Source: Acidobacteriota bacterium (lineage in GTDB: Bacteria; Acidobacteriota; Terriglobia; Bryobacterales; Bryobacteraceae). From it: a stretch of DNA of 64,000 nt. Of this stretch, positions 17,957 to 27,199 are shown piece after piece (position 1 is the first letter of the stretch; every line of letters begins with the position of its first letter). Under the pieces are notes generated by a model, which had not been told where the DNA came from, made no database searches, and saw only the letters and a program-made list of their open reading frames with translations. The stretch lies in contig VFZU01000001.1 in NCBI GenBank assembly GCA_016870995.1, positions 62,001-126,000 on the forward strand, in the 5' to 3' direction. The translations under genes were made by a program, and so were the position numbers.

Positions 17957-18147
17957 CGGCGTTTGCGGAGAACGAGGTCGGCTTGAGGGCGGAGAAAGCT
18001 TTGGGGCTCCTAACAACGCTGCAAGGACGAGTTGGAATCGCCTAATTCACGAAAAATCACAAAGTTTTTTGGTCCTCGAACCTGCCGGAACGCACTTTAC
18101 TCCTATATAGAGGAGTGTTGGTTGACTGATAGAATCACTGGACAAGC
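17957..18147. promoter_or_regulatory. Divergent intergenic region, eda / ECF sigma factor
   Basis: No gene. Just before the sigma factor gene there is an inverted repeat CTCCT-ATATAG-AGGAG at about 18100-18116, and TAGAAT at about 18131-18136 ends some 12 bases before the ATG. Either could form the promoter or an operator of the sigma/kinase pair. The evidence is pattern only. Confidence 0.3.
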
Positions 18148-18717
18148 ATGGACTATGCTGTCGCAGAACGGCTGCTCGAAGAATGGGGACGAGGTGACCG
18201 AGAGAGCCTCGACCGCCTGATGGGGCTTGTGTATCACGAGCTGCACCGGATGGCGTCGGGAGTTTTGCGTGGGGAATCGACGACGAATCGTACGCGACCG
18301 ACTTCGCTGGTGAATGAGTTGTATCTCGAGCTACAGAGGCAGGGACGGCTTGAGACACAGGGGCAAAAGCACTTCTTTAGCATTGCCGCGTTCCTAATGA
18401 GGCAGATTCTGGTGGGCCATGCGCGGAAGAGGAATTCGCAGAAGAGGGGTTCGGGAGTCGCTCCGGAGGCTCTGCACGAAGTGATGGAGAGCGGGATTAA
18501 TTGGCAAGAACAACCAGAGATGGTGATTGCACTCAATGACGCGCTGGCGAAGCTGGAGGAGTTGGATCCGGTGAAGGCGTCGATTGTGGATATGCGGTTC
18601 TTTGCGGATTTATCGATCGAGGCGACGGCGGAGGCGCTCGGGATGTCGACGACATCGGTGAAGCGGCATTGGGCGGTGGCGCGGGTGTGGTTGTACGAGC
18701 AGATGCAGGGTGCGTGA
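18148..18717 (+). CDS. ECF sigma factor, TIGR02999-type
   Basis: A 189-residue extracytoplasmic-function sigma factor. Region 2 covers about residues 5-90 (LVYHELHRMASGVLRGE, then RPTSLVNELYLELQRQ, the hallmark of the TIGR02999/Sig-70_X6 group abundant in Acidobacteriota and Planctomycetota). Region 4 covers about 120-185, with the helix-turn-helix EATAEALGMSTTSVKRHWAVARVWL. Such factors usually lack a classical anti-sigma partner and lie beside Ser/Thr kinases, as here: the kinase start codon overlaps this stop (TGATG). Regulation by phosphorylation is known for some ECF groups and is an inference here. Confidence 0.92.
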   Translation: MDYAVAERLLEEWGRGDRESLDRLMGLVYHELHRMASGVLRGESTTNRTRPTSLVNELYLELQRQGRLETQGQKHFFSIAAFLMRQILVGHARKRNSQKRGSGVAPEALHEVMESGINWQEQPEMVIALNDALAKLEELDPVKASIVDMRFFADLSIEATAEALGMSTTSVKRHWAVARVWLYEQMQGA

Positions 18718-21086
18718 TGAAGAAGGAGACCTGGCGGAGAATCGACGATTGCCTTGCGGATGCGCTGGAGATGCCCAGCGGTGATCGCGAGGAGTTTCTG
18801 CGATCGCGATTGAGTGATGACGAACTGCAAGAGGCGTTGAAGCTGGTTAGCCAGGCAGAGCGGGCGGAGCGGTTGTTTGCCAAGGGGCCGGTGGAGGGAT
18901 TGGCGGGGCTTGAAGCGGGAGCTAGGCTGGGGCCATGGGAATTGGTGAAGCCTTTGGGGAGTGGCGGGATGGGCGTGGTGTGGCTCGCCAAGCGCGTGGA
19001 TGGGCAGGCTTCGATGCTGGCCGCGATCAAAATGTTGCCGCCGGCGCTGAGCGGGCCGCTGCGGGAGGATCAGGATCTGAGGCAGAGGTTTCTGATTGAG
19101 AAGCAGATCCTGGCGCGGCTGCGGCATCCGAATATTGCGCAACTGCTTGATGCGGGGGCGGGAATTGGAGACACGCCGAACTTCATCATGGAGTACGTCG
19201 AGGGCGTTCCTCTGATGGAGTTTGTGAAGCAGGAGCGGGTGGACCGGTTAGGTTTGTTTTTGAGAATTTGTGACGCGGTGCAGTATGCGCACGCGAATCT
19301 GGTGATCCATCGAGACCTGAAGCCGCAGAACATTCTGGTGAATGGGGCGGGGGAACCGAAGTTGTTGGACTTCGGGATCGGGAAGATCCTAAATGATCCG
19401 GCGGGGGACGCGTCGGTGACGCTGCGGCGGGCATTTAGTCTCGATTATGCGAGCCCGGAGCAGATTCGGGGCGGGGCGATCTCGATGGCGACGGATGTTT
19501 ATTCGTTGGGGTTGATTCTGTTTGAGATGGTGACTGGGGAAAGGGCCCGGCGTTGGAACGATAAGGCATTAGGGGAGGTGCTGGAGGAATCGGGCCGATT
19601 CGCGTTGCCCTGGAAACAGGGGATCAGCGGGGACTTGCGGGCTGTTCTGGAGAAGGCGACGGCGGTGGAAGAGAGGATGCGCTACCGCACAGTGAGCGAC
19701 TTTGCGGCGGATGTATTGCGGGTGATGGAAGGTAAGCCTATCGAGGCGAGAGCGGCGGGAGTTTTGTATCTGTTGGGGTGTTTTGTGAGGAGGAATCGGG
19801 TTGCGGTGGGAGCTGGGATGCTGGCACTGAGCCTAATCATTGGGCTGGGTGTGTGGGGGTGGGTATCGGCGCGAGAATCGAAGATGCGGTCGATAGGGTT
19901 GCAGAGTGCTTTGCAGGCCGAGAAGGCGGCGCGGGTGGAGGTGGAGGCGGCAAAAAAAGAGGCCGAGCGGCAGGGCTTTGTCGCGCGCCAACTAGGTGAG
20001 TTAGCGGGCAAGAGAGAGAAGCAGGCCGAAGAGGGGTTGAAAGATCTGCTGAAGGTGTTCGACGCCGTGGTGACGTCCGCCCGTTGGGAGGTGGCGAAAC
20101 TGCCTGGCGGTACCACGGCGAGCATTAGTTTGCTAAAGAAGGCTCTGAGTCAGATCGAGTCCATTCCCACAACCGAAAGGACCAGGGCGAATTATTTGTT
20201 GTTGCGCGCCGAGGCGCATGGGCAACTGGCGGAGTTGTTCGGAGGCGACAACAGCAACATAGGTGAAGAAGAGAAAGGCAGGCTGCATCGGCAAAGAAGT
20301 GTGGCCCTCTGGACCGAATTGAACCGCATGAGGCCAGAGAGAACCGATTGGGCGCGAGGACTTCTGGAGTCGAAGTTTCGGGCGGCAGTGCCTGAGTTGC
20401 CGAGCAGGTTTACAGAGCCATCCCCAGAATGGCAGGCTTTTGAGCGGAAGTTTCTGGACTTGCGCCGCCGGGCACCGCAAGATCCAATGCTGGCTCGAAA
20501 CTTAGGGACTTTCTACTTCTACTATTCACAACGGACCCAGCCGGGACAGCCTCAGCGGATAGCCCGAATGGAGGAAGCCCTTCGGTACTTCAAAGAAGGG
20601 GGAGGGGAAAGAAGTACGCGGACTTTGAGAGATCAAGCGCTGGCGCACAAGTATCTGGCTGGGTTGGTGAAGGCTGTCGATAAATTGGGACATGCCAGCG
20701 AGGCGATGCGGCTCGATCAATTGCGTGTGGAGCAGGATCCTCAGGATGCCGCGGCGAAACTGGATCTTGGCTTCAGCATCGTTTCTGTGGCGGATGCGAA
20801 TTTCGCGATGAAAAGAGAAGCCGAAGCGCAGTCAGGCTATTGGTCGGGTTATCAATTGCGAAAGGGACTGGCGATGCAGGACGCCAAGAATGTATTTCTT
20901 TGGCGCTCGTTGAATTATCCGATCCGTTCTTACGGACAAACTTCGGGAAGAATGAAAGATCTCAAGGGGATTGAAATTGCTGTGAAGGAAATGGAGTGGT
21001 TGATGGCGAGCCCCGGTGCGACGATTCGTGACGAGGGTCGAAAACAGTTGAGCAACTGGAAAGAGTTCTTGGCGAAGGGGCGCTAG
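18717..21086 (+). CDS. Membrane-anchored Ser/Thr protein kinase (PknB-like)
   Basis: A 789-residue Hanks-type kinase. The catalytic domain is at about 72-340: glycine loop GSGGMG at 81-86, Lys105 in AAIK, HRDLKPQN with Asp200, DFG at 218-220 and a YASPEQI activation segment. One transmembrane helix lies at about 362-384 (VAVGAGMLALSLIIGLGVWG), then a coiled-coil (about 390-450, EKAARVEVEAAKKEAERQ) and a 330-residue C-terminal sensor region with helical, TPR-like character. Residues 1-70 precede the kinase. The start overlaps the sigma factor stop by 1 bp (TGATG), so the two are translationally coupled and are probably one signalling module. Confidence 0.93.
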   Translation: MKKETWRRIDDCLADALEMPSGDREEFLRSRLSDDELQEALKLVSQAERAERLFAKGPVEGLAGLEAGARLGPWELVKPLGSGGMGVVWLAKRVDGQASMLAAIKMLPPALSGPLREDQDLRQRFLIEKQILARLRHPNIAQLLDAGAGIGDTPNFIMEYVEGVPLMEFVKQERVDRLGLFLRICDAVQYAHANLVIHRDLKPQNILVNGAGEPKLLDFGIGKILNDPAGDASVTLRRAFSLDYASPEQIRGGAISMATDVYSLGLILFEMVTGERARRWNDKALGEVLEESGRFALPWKQGISGDLRAVLEKATAVEERMRYRTVSDFAADVLRVMEGKPIEARAAGVLYLLGCFVRRNRVAVGAGMLALSLIIGLGVWGWVSARESKMRSIGLQSALQAEKAARVEVEAAKKEAERQGFVARQLGELAGKREKQAEEGLKDLLKVFDAVVTSARWEVAKLPGGTTASISLLKKALSQIESIPTTERTRANYLLLRAEAHGQLAELFGGDNSNIGEEEKGRLHRQRSVALWTELNRMRPERTDWARGLLESKFRAAVPELPSRFTEPSPEWQAFERKFLDLRRRAPQDPMLARNLGTFYFYYSQRTQPGQPQRIARMEEALRYFKEGGGERSTRTLRDQALAHKYLAGLVKAVDKLGHASEAMRLDQLRVEQDPQDAAAKLDLGFSIVSVADANFAMKREAEAQSGYWSGYQLRKGLAMQDAKNVFLWRSLNYPIRSYGQTSGRMKDLKGIEIAVKEMEWLMASPGATIRDEGRKQLSNWKEFLAKGR

Positions 21087-21117
21087 GCGGTTCGATGGAT
21101 TTGATCCAATAGAGGGC

Positions 21118-22920
21118 ATGAAGCGAAGACAGTTGCTGGCGCTGCCGGTTGTGGCCTTTGGGCAGGATCTGAGGGAGATCACGACGGGGCGAATGATCCC
21201 TGATGAGTTTTACTCTGACCAGCCTTATGTTGTGAAAACGGAAGACGGGGCCTGGCTGTGTGTAATGACCACAGGGAGTGGGCATGAAGGCGAAGGCGGC
21301 CAACACGTCATCAGCATGCGGAGTGCGGATCGAGGGAAGACTTGGGAGAAGGCGGTGGATGTGGAGCCGGGGTCGGGGCCTGAGGCGTCCTATGCGGTGA
21401 TGTTGAAGGTGCCAGCGGGGCGGGTCTATGTGTTCTACAACCACAACACCGATAACTTGCGTTCGGTGATTGGGGACAAGCCGGCGTACCGCGATGGCGT
21501 GGTGAAGCGGGTGGATAGCCTGGGGCACTTTGTGTTCAAGTACAGCGACGATCATGGAAGGTCGTGGTCGGCTGAGCGGTATGAGATTCCGCAGCGGGAT
21601 TTTGAGATTGATCTGAAGAATGTGTATGGGGGAAAACTGAAGTTCTTCTGGACCGTGGGAAGGGCGTTTGCGCACAAGGGTGCTGGGTACGTGCCTCTGC
21701 ATAAGGTGGGCGGGTTCGGCGAAGGGTTCTTTACTTCCAGCGAGGGAGTGTTGTTGCGAAGCGCGAATATTCTGACGGAGCGCGATGCGTCGAAGATTGT
21801 CTGGGAGACTTGGCCGGAGGGCGTGAAGGGGATTCGGACGCCTGCGGGCGGCGGGCCGGTTGCGGAGGAGCAGTCGTTTTCGGTGATGAGCGATGGTTCG
21901 CTGTTTTGCGTGTTTCGGACGATTGATGGGCATCCGGCTTGTACGTATAGCCGGGATGATGGGCGGACGTGGGAGCCTTCGCAGTACATGCGCTTTGCGA
22001 GTGGCCGGTTGATGAAGCATCCGCGGGCGGCGAATTTTGCTTGGCGGTGTGAGAACGGGAAGTATCTGTATTGGTTTCATAATCATGGAGGCAGGTTTAT
22101 CCGGGAGCATCCGCGGCGCAGGTCGATTGCCTATGATGACCGGAATCCAGTGTGGTTGTGTGGAGGTGTTGAAGTGGATGGGCCCGGCGGCAAGAGGGTC
22201 GCTTGGTCGGAGCCGGAGATTGCTTTGTATGACGATGACCCGATGGTGCGGATGAGTTATCCGGACCTGGTGGAGGATGGGGGATCGTATTATCTGACGG
22301 AGACACAGAAGGATGTCGCGCGGGTGCATGAGTTGGATCGCCGGTTGCTCGAAGGGCTCTGGGGGCCAGTGCCGGTGTCGCGGGAGGGCTTGTTGCTTGA
22401 GGCTTCCAGTAGTGGCGAGTATGCGGCACCCGAGTTGCCGTTCTTTGTGAAGAGGTCGCGGCGATCGGACTATGGGACTGAGCACACGCGGATGGGTGTG
22501 ACCTTGGATATTTGGTTTGACGGTGCAGGTGTGTTGGCGGAGAATCTCGATGGGAGTGGGAAGGGGTTCCGGTTGCAGGTTGTGGAGGGCGGTCGTCTGG
22601 AATTGACGATGAGTGATGGCCGGACGCAGAATCGTTGGGCGAGCGATGCCGGGACGGTGGTGGCCGGGAAGTTATGTCACGCGGCGGTGATTGTGGATAG
22701 TGGGCCTAAGGTGATTGTGATGGTGATGGATGGTCGCGTGTGTGATGGCGGAGAGGAGAGGCAGTTTGGGTGGGGACGGTTTCATCCGTCGCTGCATTCG
22801 CTCAATGGAAGGGAGAAGATTCGAGTGGGCGGTGGGGTGAAGCGTTTGGCTGTTTATGGACGGGCCCTGCGCACCGCAGAGGCAATTGCTGCCTGGCGCG
22901 GAGGGCCCGTCGCGGGTTAG
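21118..22920 (+). CDS. Sialidase-like BNR/Asp-box protein with C-terminal lectin-like domain, secreted
   Basis: A 600-residue exported protein. After a short RR leader (MKRRQLLALPVVAFGQ) comes a six-bladed propeller of the sialidase superfamily, shown by Asp-box repeats SADRGKTWE, SDDHGRSWS and SRDDGRTWE. The last 140 residues (from about LGVTLDIWFDGAG in VTLDIWF onward, ending VKRLAVYGRALRTAEAI) resemble a concanavalin-like/LamG glycan-binding domain. The arginine triad of true sialidases cannot be confirmed by eye, so a different glycosidase or glycan-binding role is possible. It lies beside sugar-acid and sulfatase genes and ends 5 bp from the converging dehydratase gene. Confidence 0.8.
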   Translation: MKRRQLLALPVVAFGQDLREITTGRMIPDEFYSDQPYVVKTEDGAWLCVMTTGSGHEGEGGQHVISMRSADRGKTWEKAVDVEPGSGPEASYAVMLKVPAGRVYVFYNHNTDNLRSVIGDKPAYRDGVVKRVDSLGHFVFKYSDDHGRSWSAERYEIPQRDFEIDLKNVYGGKLKFFWTVGRAFAHKGAGYVPLHKVGGFGEGFFTSSEGVLLRSANILTERDASKIVWETWPEGVKGIRTPAGGGPVAEEQSFSVMSDGSLFCVFRTIDGHPACTYSRDDGRTWEPSQYMRFASGRLMKHPRAANFAWRCENGKYLYWFHNHGGRFIREHPRRRSIAYDDRNPVWLCGGVEVDGPGGKRVAWSEPEIALYDDDPMVRMSYPDLVEDGGSYYLTETQKDVARVHELDRRLLEGLWGPVPVSREGLLLEASSSGEYAAPELPFFVKRSRRSDYGTEHTRMGVTLDIWFDGAGVLAENLDGSGKGFRLQVVEGGRLELTMSDGRTQNRWASDAGTVVAGKLCHAAVIVDSGPKVIVMVMDGRVCDGGEERQFGWGRFHPSLHSLNGREKIRVGGGVKRLAVYGRALRTAEAIAAWRGGPVAG

Positions 22921-22925
22921 TCGAT

Positions 22926-24173
22926 TTACCAGTCGGTGACAGAGCCGTCGAACTTATCGTAAGTCTCGGGGTTGCGCCAGTCGTGGCCGATCTTGTCGGC
23001 CATGGCGTTTTCGTCAAGCTCGACGCCGAGGCCGGGGAGAGCGGGGAGTTCGAGATAGCCGTTCGATACTTTGAGCGGGTTCTTGAGGTAGCCTTCGCCG
23101 AGGGAGACTTGCTCCTGGATCAGGAAGTTGGGGATGCTGGCGGAGATCTGCAGGCCTGCGGCGAGCGAGATCGGGCCGAGCGGGTTGTGGGGCGCGATCG
23201 CAGCGTAGTAGGCTTCGGCCATACCCGCAATCAGGCGGACTTCGGTGATGCCGCCGGCGTGGCAAAGGTCGGGCTGAATGATCGTCGCGGCGCGCTTTTC
23301 CAGGACTTCTTTGAAGCCCCATTTGGTGAAGACGCGCTCGCCGGTGGCGATGGGGATGTGGGTGCCTTTGGCGATCTCGGCCATGAGGTCGTGATCCTGG
23401 CAATTGATCGGCTCTTCGATGAACATCGGATTGTAGGGTTCGAGCTTCTTGATGAGGACCTTCGCCAGGGCAGGGCCAACGCGGCCGTGGAAGTCGATGC
23501 CGATGTCGGCCTTGTCGCCGACGGCCTTGCGGAGGTCAGCGAAGCGTTCGATGATGTGGTCGACTTCAGCCGGGGGTTCCATGTAGCGGTGGAAGTTGTT
23601 GCGATTGGCGCCGGACATCTCGTTGCCGTGGCTGCCTTGGGGCCCGGTTTTGAAGGCGGTGAAGCCCTTGGCCATCTGGGCGCGCATGACTTCAGGAGTG
23701 CCGGCGTGGGCATAGACGCGGACGCGATTGCGGGTGGGGCCGCCGAGGAGTTCGTAAACAGGAACGCCGAGGGCTTTGCCTTTGATGTCCCAGAGGGCCT
23801 GATCGATGCCGGAGAGGGCGCTGGTGAGAACCGGGCCGCCGCGATAGAAGGCATGGCGGTAGATGGCCTGCCAGTGGTGAGCAACGGGGCGGGGGTCTTT
23901 GCCGACGAGGTAGGGTTCGATTTCTTTGATGGCTGTGGCGACGGTGAGGGCGCGGCCTTCGACGACGGGTTCGCCGAGGCCGACGATGCCGGCGTTGGTG
24001 TGAATCTTGAGGAAGAGCCAGCGGGGCTTGACGAGAATCGTCTCGAGCTTGGTGATCTTGAGATTGTCTTTGGCGGGGACGGGGACGTCCTTGCGCTGCG
24101 CCATGGCGGAGCCGGCGGCGACCATTGAAGTGAAGGCGGCTCGGACGGCGTGGCGGCGAGAGGTTTCAGACAT
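22926..24173 (-). CDS. Enolase-superfamily dehydratase, D-galactonate dehydratase-like
   Basis: A 415-residue protein close in pattern to DgoD, which dehydrates D-galactonate to 2-keto-3-deoxygalactonate. Motifs are DFHGRVGPALAKVLIKKLEP, FIEEPINCQD and ATGERVFTKW for the three metal ligands, and APHNPLGPIS for the catalytic histidine; QEQVSL fits the last strand. Residues 1-27 (ETSRRHAVRAAFTSMVAAGS) form a twin-arginine-like leader, odd for an enzyme class that works in the cytoplasm. AGGAG sits 8 bases before the ATG. The SSS symporter gene is 22 bp upstream, so uptake and dehydration look coupled. Confidence 0.85.
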   Translation of the reverse strand: MSETSRRHAVRAAFTSMVAAGSAMAQRKDVPVPAKDNLKITKLETILVKPRWLFLKIHTNAGIVGLGEPVVEGRALTVATAIKEIEPYLVGKDPRPVAHHWQAIYRHAFYRGGPVLTSALSGIDQALWDIKGKALGVPVYELLGGPTRNRVRVYAHAGTPEVMRAQMAKGFTAFKTGPQGSHGNEMSGANRNNFHRYMEPPAEVDHIIERFADLRKAVGDKADIGIDFHGRVGPALAKVLIKKLEPYNPMFIEEPINCQDHDLMAEIAKGTHIPIATGERVFTKWGFKEVLEKRAATIIQPDLCHAGGITEVRLIAGMAEAYYAAIAPHNPLGPISLAAGLQISASIPNFLIQEQVSLGEGYLKNPLKVSNGYLELPALPGLGVELDENAMADKIGHDWRNPETYDKFDGSVTDW

Positions 24174-24195
24174 TGAATTTGCTCCTGTTTAAGTC

Positions 24196-25764
24196 CTATG
24201 CAAAGTGGAACCAGAGGGCGAGGATTGCTGTGGCAACGATGCCCGTGAATATCATTTCATTCTTTTGTGCTGCCAGGGTGCCACCAGGCGTAATTGTGAC
24301 GTCTTCGATTTCGCTGATCGGTTTGGGTTCGCTCGATTTACTGATGAAGTACATCATGGCGAGGCAGAGGAAAAAGACGCAGATGGAGAAATTGAGGAAG
24401 CTGAATTCGACGACCTGGTTGAGGGCGCCGAGGTCGATCTTCATGGCGTTGTGCAGGATGTCGAGAGTGAAGCGGCCAGCACCGAGGAGGCCACCAACTA
24501 CGAGTGTGGTGAAGGCAGCCTTTTGCGTCGCGCCGCGCCATAGTATGCCCATCAGGAAGACGGCCGTGATGGGTGCGCCGACGTAGGCTTGAACGGATTG
24601 CAGGTACTGATAGACCTCGTTGTTGAGCCCGCGGATGAGTGGGATCCAGGCGATCGAAATCACCACGACGATGCAAGTTGAGATGCGTCCGATGTTGACG
24701 AGTTTCGTCTCGTTCGCCGTCGGGTTCAGCTTTTTGTAGATGTCCATCGTGATGAGCGTGGAACAGGAGTTGAACACGCCAGAGAGGCTGGACATGAGTG
24801 CTGCGAGGAGGGCGGCGACCATGAGGCCCTTAAGGCCGGGGGGCAGGAGGCGGGTGACGAGGAGTGGGTAGGCGTTGTCGCCGGTGACTTCATTCGGCCA
24901 GATGGCTTTGGCGCAAAGGCCGGGCAGGACGAGGATGAAGACGGGGAGGATCTTCATTGCCGCGCAGAAGAAGGCACCCTTGCGTGCGTCTTCGAGGCCT
25001 TTGGCGCTGAGCGTGCGCTGGACGATGACCTGGTCGGTACACCAATACCAGATGCCGAGGATGAGGGTGCCTAGGGTTGTGCCGAGCCAGGGGTAGACGG
25101 GGTCGTTGATCGGTTTGATCATGTGGAAGTAGTCTGCGGGGAGGGAAGCTCGCAGGCCTTCAAAGCCGCCGGCTTTGTCGAGGCCGAGCATGGTGAGCAG
25201 AATCGCGCCAGCGATGAGGAGGACGGCCTGGAAGAGGTCTGTGTAAATGACCGCGGCCAGGCCTCCGAAGATTGTGTAAATGCCGGTGGCGATGACGAGG
25301 AAGATGGCGGTGGTCATGTAATCCCAACCGAAAACTTCGCGGATCAGGATGCCGCCGGCGAACAGGCTGACGGAGATTTTGGTGAAGACGTAGGCGAGCA
25401 GGGAGATGATGGTGAGGTACCAGCGGCAGTTGGAGCCGAAGCGGCGCTCGAGGAACTCGGGCATGGTGTAGACCTTGCTCTTGAGGTAGTGGGGAACGAA
25501 GAGCCAGCCGAGGATGAAGAGGCAGAAGGCGGCGGACCATTCGTAGCAGCCGACGGAGAAGCCTGTAGAGGCGCCAGAACCCGCGAGGCCGATGAAGTGT
25601 TCGCTCGAGATGTTAGTCGCAAATAGAGAGAAGCCGATTGCGACCCAACCGACGTTGCCGCCGGCGAGGAAATAGTCTTTTGTGTTGCGCTCTTTGCGGG
25701 AGTGATAAAAGCCGATGGCGAAGACGATGAGGAAGTAGCCGGCAATGATGGCGGTGTCGAGCAT
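24196..25764 (-). CDS. Sodium:solute symporter (SSS/SGLT family)
   Basis: A 522-residue symporter with about 13-14 membrane helices. Recognisable parts are the first helix IIAGYFLIVFAIGFYHSRKE, the segment DYFLAGGNVGW, the sodium-site region GFSLFATNISSEHFIGLAG and LAALMSSLSGVFNSCSTL in helix 8, matching the SGLT pattern for sugar transport. With a galactonate-dehydratase-like gene directly downstream, a sugar or sugar acid is the likely substrate. TAGACT (25773-25778) ends eight bases before the ATG with no Shine-Dalgarno, so a leaderless transcript is likely. Confidence 0.92.
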   Translation of the reverse strand: MLDTAIIAGYFLIVFAIGFYHSRKERNTKDYFLAGGNVGWVAIGFSLFATNISSEHFIGLAGSGASTGFSVGCYEWSAAFCLFILGWLFVPHYLKSKVYTMPEFLERRFGSNCRWYLTIISLLAYVFTKISVSLFAGGILIREVFGWDYMTTAIFLVIATGIYTIFGGLAAVIYTDLFQAVLLIAGAILLTMLGLDKAGGFEGLRASLPADYFHMIKPINDPVYPWLGTTLGTLILGIWYWCTDQVIVQRTLSAKGLEDARKGAFFCAAMKILPVFILVLPGLCAKAIWPNEVTGDNAYPLLVTRLLPPGLKGLMVAALLAALMSSLSGVFNSCSTLITMDIYKKLNPTANETKLVNIGRISTCIVVVISIAWIPLIRGLNNEVYQYLQSVQAYVGAPITAVFLMGILWRGATQKAAFTTLVVGGLLGAGRFTLDILHNAMKIDLGALNQVVEFSFLNFSICVFFLCLAMMYFISKSSEPKPISEIEDVTITPGGTLAAQKNEMIFTGIVATAILALWFHFA

Positions 25765-25772
25765 TGGGGATT

Positions 25773-25787
25773 AGTCTATATCGAGTG
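25773..25787 (-). promoter_or_regulatory. Promoter element CACTCGATATAGACT of the symporter gene
   Basis: Read on the minus strand this 15-mer contains the -10-like TAGACT and ends eight bases before the ATG. Exactly the same 15 bases precede the mannonate-dehydratase-like gene (63731-63745), suggesting a shared promoter class or regulator. Confidence 0.5.
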
Positions 25788-25852
25788 TTGATGGAGTGGG
25801 TAGTTGGGAGAATAAAAGGAAGCGAAGCCGGGATGATGCAAAGGGCTTGAAG

Positions 25853-25858
25853 TAGCCT
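25853..25858 (+). promoter_or_regulatory. -10-like TAGCCT for the sulfatase gene at 25865
   Basis: TAGCCT ends six bases before the ATG at 25865 (gap AGTCAT), with no Shine-Dalgarno. Confidence 0.4.
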
Positions 25859-25864
25859 AGTCAT

Positions 25865-27199
25865 ATGACACGACGTGAATGGTTGGCTGGGAGTGTTGGC
25901 TCGCTTGGGTTGGCGCAGGGGCGGTCGAAGCCAAATATTGTATTTGTGCTGGCGGATGATTTGGGGATTGGGGATCTTGGGTGCTATGGGCAGAAGGAAA
26001 TCTCCACGCCGAACATTGATGCGTTGGCGGCGGCTGGGACTCGGTTTACTTCGGCTTACGCAGGGGCCACTGTTTGCGCACCTTCGCGTTGCTCTCTAAT
26101 GACGGGATATCACGGGGGACATGCGCCGATTCGAGGGAATGGAAAGAACGAGGATGTTCTTCAAGCATCGGATGTAGTGATTCCCGAAGTGCTGAAGAAG
26201 GCAGGCTACCGGACCGGGATGTTCGGCAAGTGGGCGCTGGGAAGGATGGGGAAGCCGGGGTATCCGACCAAGAAGGGCTGGGATGAGTGGTTTGGATTCT
26301 TCTCGCAAACTCAGGCGCACATGTATTACCCGCAGGCCTTGCATCACAACGATGGCATTGTTGAGTTGGTGGGCAACACTGGGACGCGCCGGCGGGATTA
26401 TGCGCCGGATGTGATCCACGAGCGAGCACTACAGTGGCTCGACACGCAGAAGGCTGGCACGCCGTTTTTCATGTACTACACGTCGGTGATTCCGCATACG
26501 AATAACGAGTTGGGTCGGGATACGGGCAATGGGCAGGAGGTGCCGGAGGATGCTCCCTATGGTGCTAAGGCGTGGCCTCAAGTTGAGAAGAATTTTGCTG
26601 CGATGGTGAGCCGCCTGGACCGGCATGTGGCATCGCTGGTGGAGAAATTGAAAGAGAAGAAGCTCTACGAGAATACTCTGATTGTGTTTAGCTCAGACAA
26701 TGGAGCGCATGAAGAGGGCGGGCACAAGCATGCTTTCTTTGATTCCAATGGGCCGCTCAACGGAATCAAGAGGTCGTTGACGGATGGCGGGATCCGCGTG
26801 CCAGCGATTGCGGTGTGGGCGGATCAGATTCCAGCAGGGCGCGTGAACGATACGCCTTGGGCTTTCTGGGATGTAATGCCGACTCTCGCTGGTGTGGCCG
26901 GGGTGGCTGCGCCGAAGGGGATTGATGGCATGGATGTGATGGATGTTTGGCGCGGCAAGTCGACGAAGACGCAGCCTTACTACTATTGGGAGTTTCATGA
27001 GGGTGGTTTCGCGCAAGCGATCCGGAAGGGCAACTGGAAGTGTGTTCGCGAGAAGACGGGAGTTGTGAGGTTGTTTGATTTGTCACAAGATTTGGGCGAA
27101 CAGAATAATCTGGCGGGCTCGCGGCCTGAGCTGGTGGCGGAGTTGACGGCGTTGATGAAGACAGCGCGGGTTGAGAACCCGCATTGGCTTACAGCTTAA
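25865..27199 (+). CDS. Sulfatase (arylsulfatase A-like), secreted
   Basis: A 444-residue type I sulfatase. The formylglycine motif CAPSRCSLMTG starts at Cys71, the N-terminal metal site is VLADDLGIGDLGCYG, and VFSSDNGAHEEGGHKH supplies the second pair of metal ligands. The opening MTRREWLAGSVGSLGLAQG is a Tat-type leader. The order of motifs fits the arylsulfatase A-like S1 subfamilies that desulfate glycans. It diverges from the symporter gene by 100 bp, and its last 11 bp overlap the converging DUF1080 gene. Confidence 0.92.
   Translation: MTRREWLAGSVGSLGLAQGRSKPNIVFVLADDLGIGDLGCYGQKEISTPNIDALAAAGTRFTSAYAGATVCAPSRCSLMTGYHGGHAPIRGNGKNEDVLQASDVVIPEVLKKAGYRTGMFGKWALGRMGKPGYPTKKGWDEWFGFFSQTQAHMYYPQALHHNDGIVELVGNTGTRRRDYAPDVIHERALQWLDTQKAGTPFFMYYTSVIPHTNNELGRDTGNGQEVPEDAPYGAKAWPQVEKNFAAMVSRLDRHVASLVEKLKEKKLYENTLIVFSSDNGAHEEGGHKHAFFDSNGPLNGIKRSLTDGGIRVPAIAVWADQIPAGRVNDTPWAFWDVMPTLAGVAGVAAPKGIDGMDVMDVWRGKSTKTQPYYYWEFHEGGFAQAIRKGNWKCVREKTGVVRLFDLSQDLGEQNNLAGSRPELVAELTALMKTARVENPHWLTA

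Noticed and set aside
18100-18116. CTCCT-ATATAG-AGGAG repeat as a transcription terminator
   Set aside because: The stem is only five base pairs with no T-tract, and its position just before the sigma factor gene fits a promoter/operator better.
20962-22485. 507-codon open frame on the minus strand
   Set aside because: Antisense to the kinase end and sialidase-like gene; proline/arginine/histidine-rich, no family pattern.
22770-24128. 452-codon open frame on the plus strand
   Set aside because: Shadow of the galactonate-dehydratase-like gene on the other strand; Gly/Asp/Val-rich low-complexity text without motifs.
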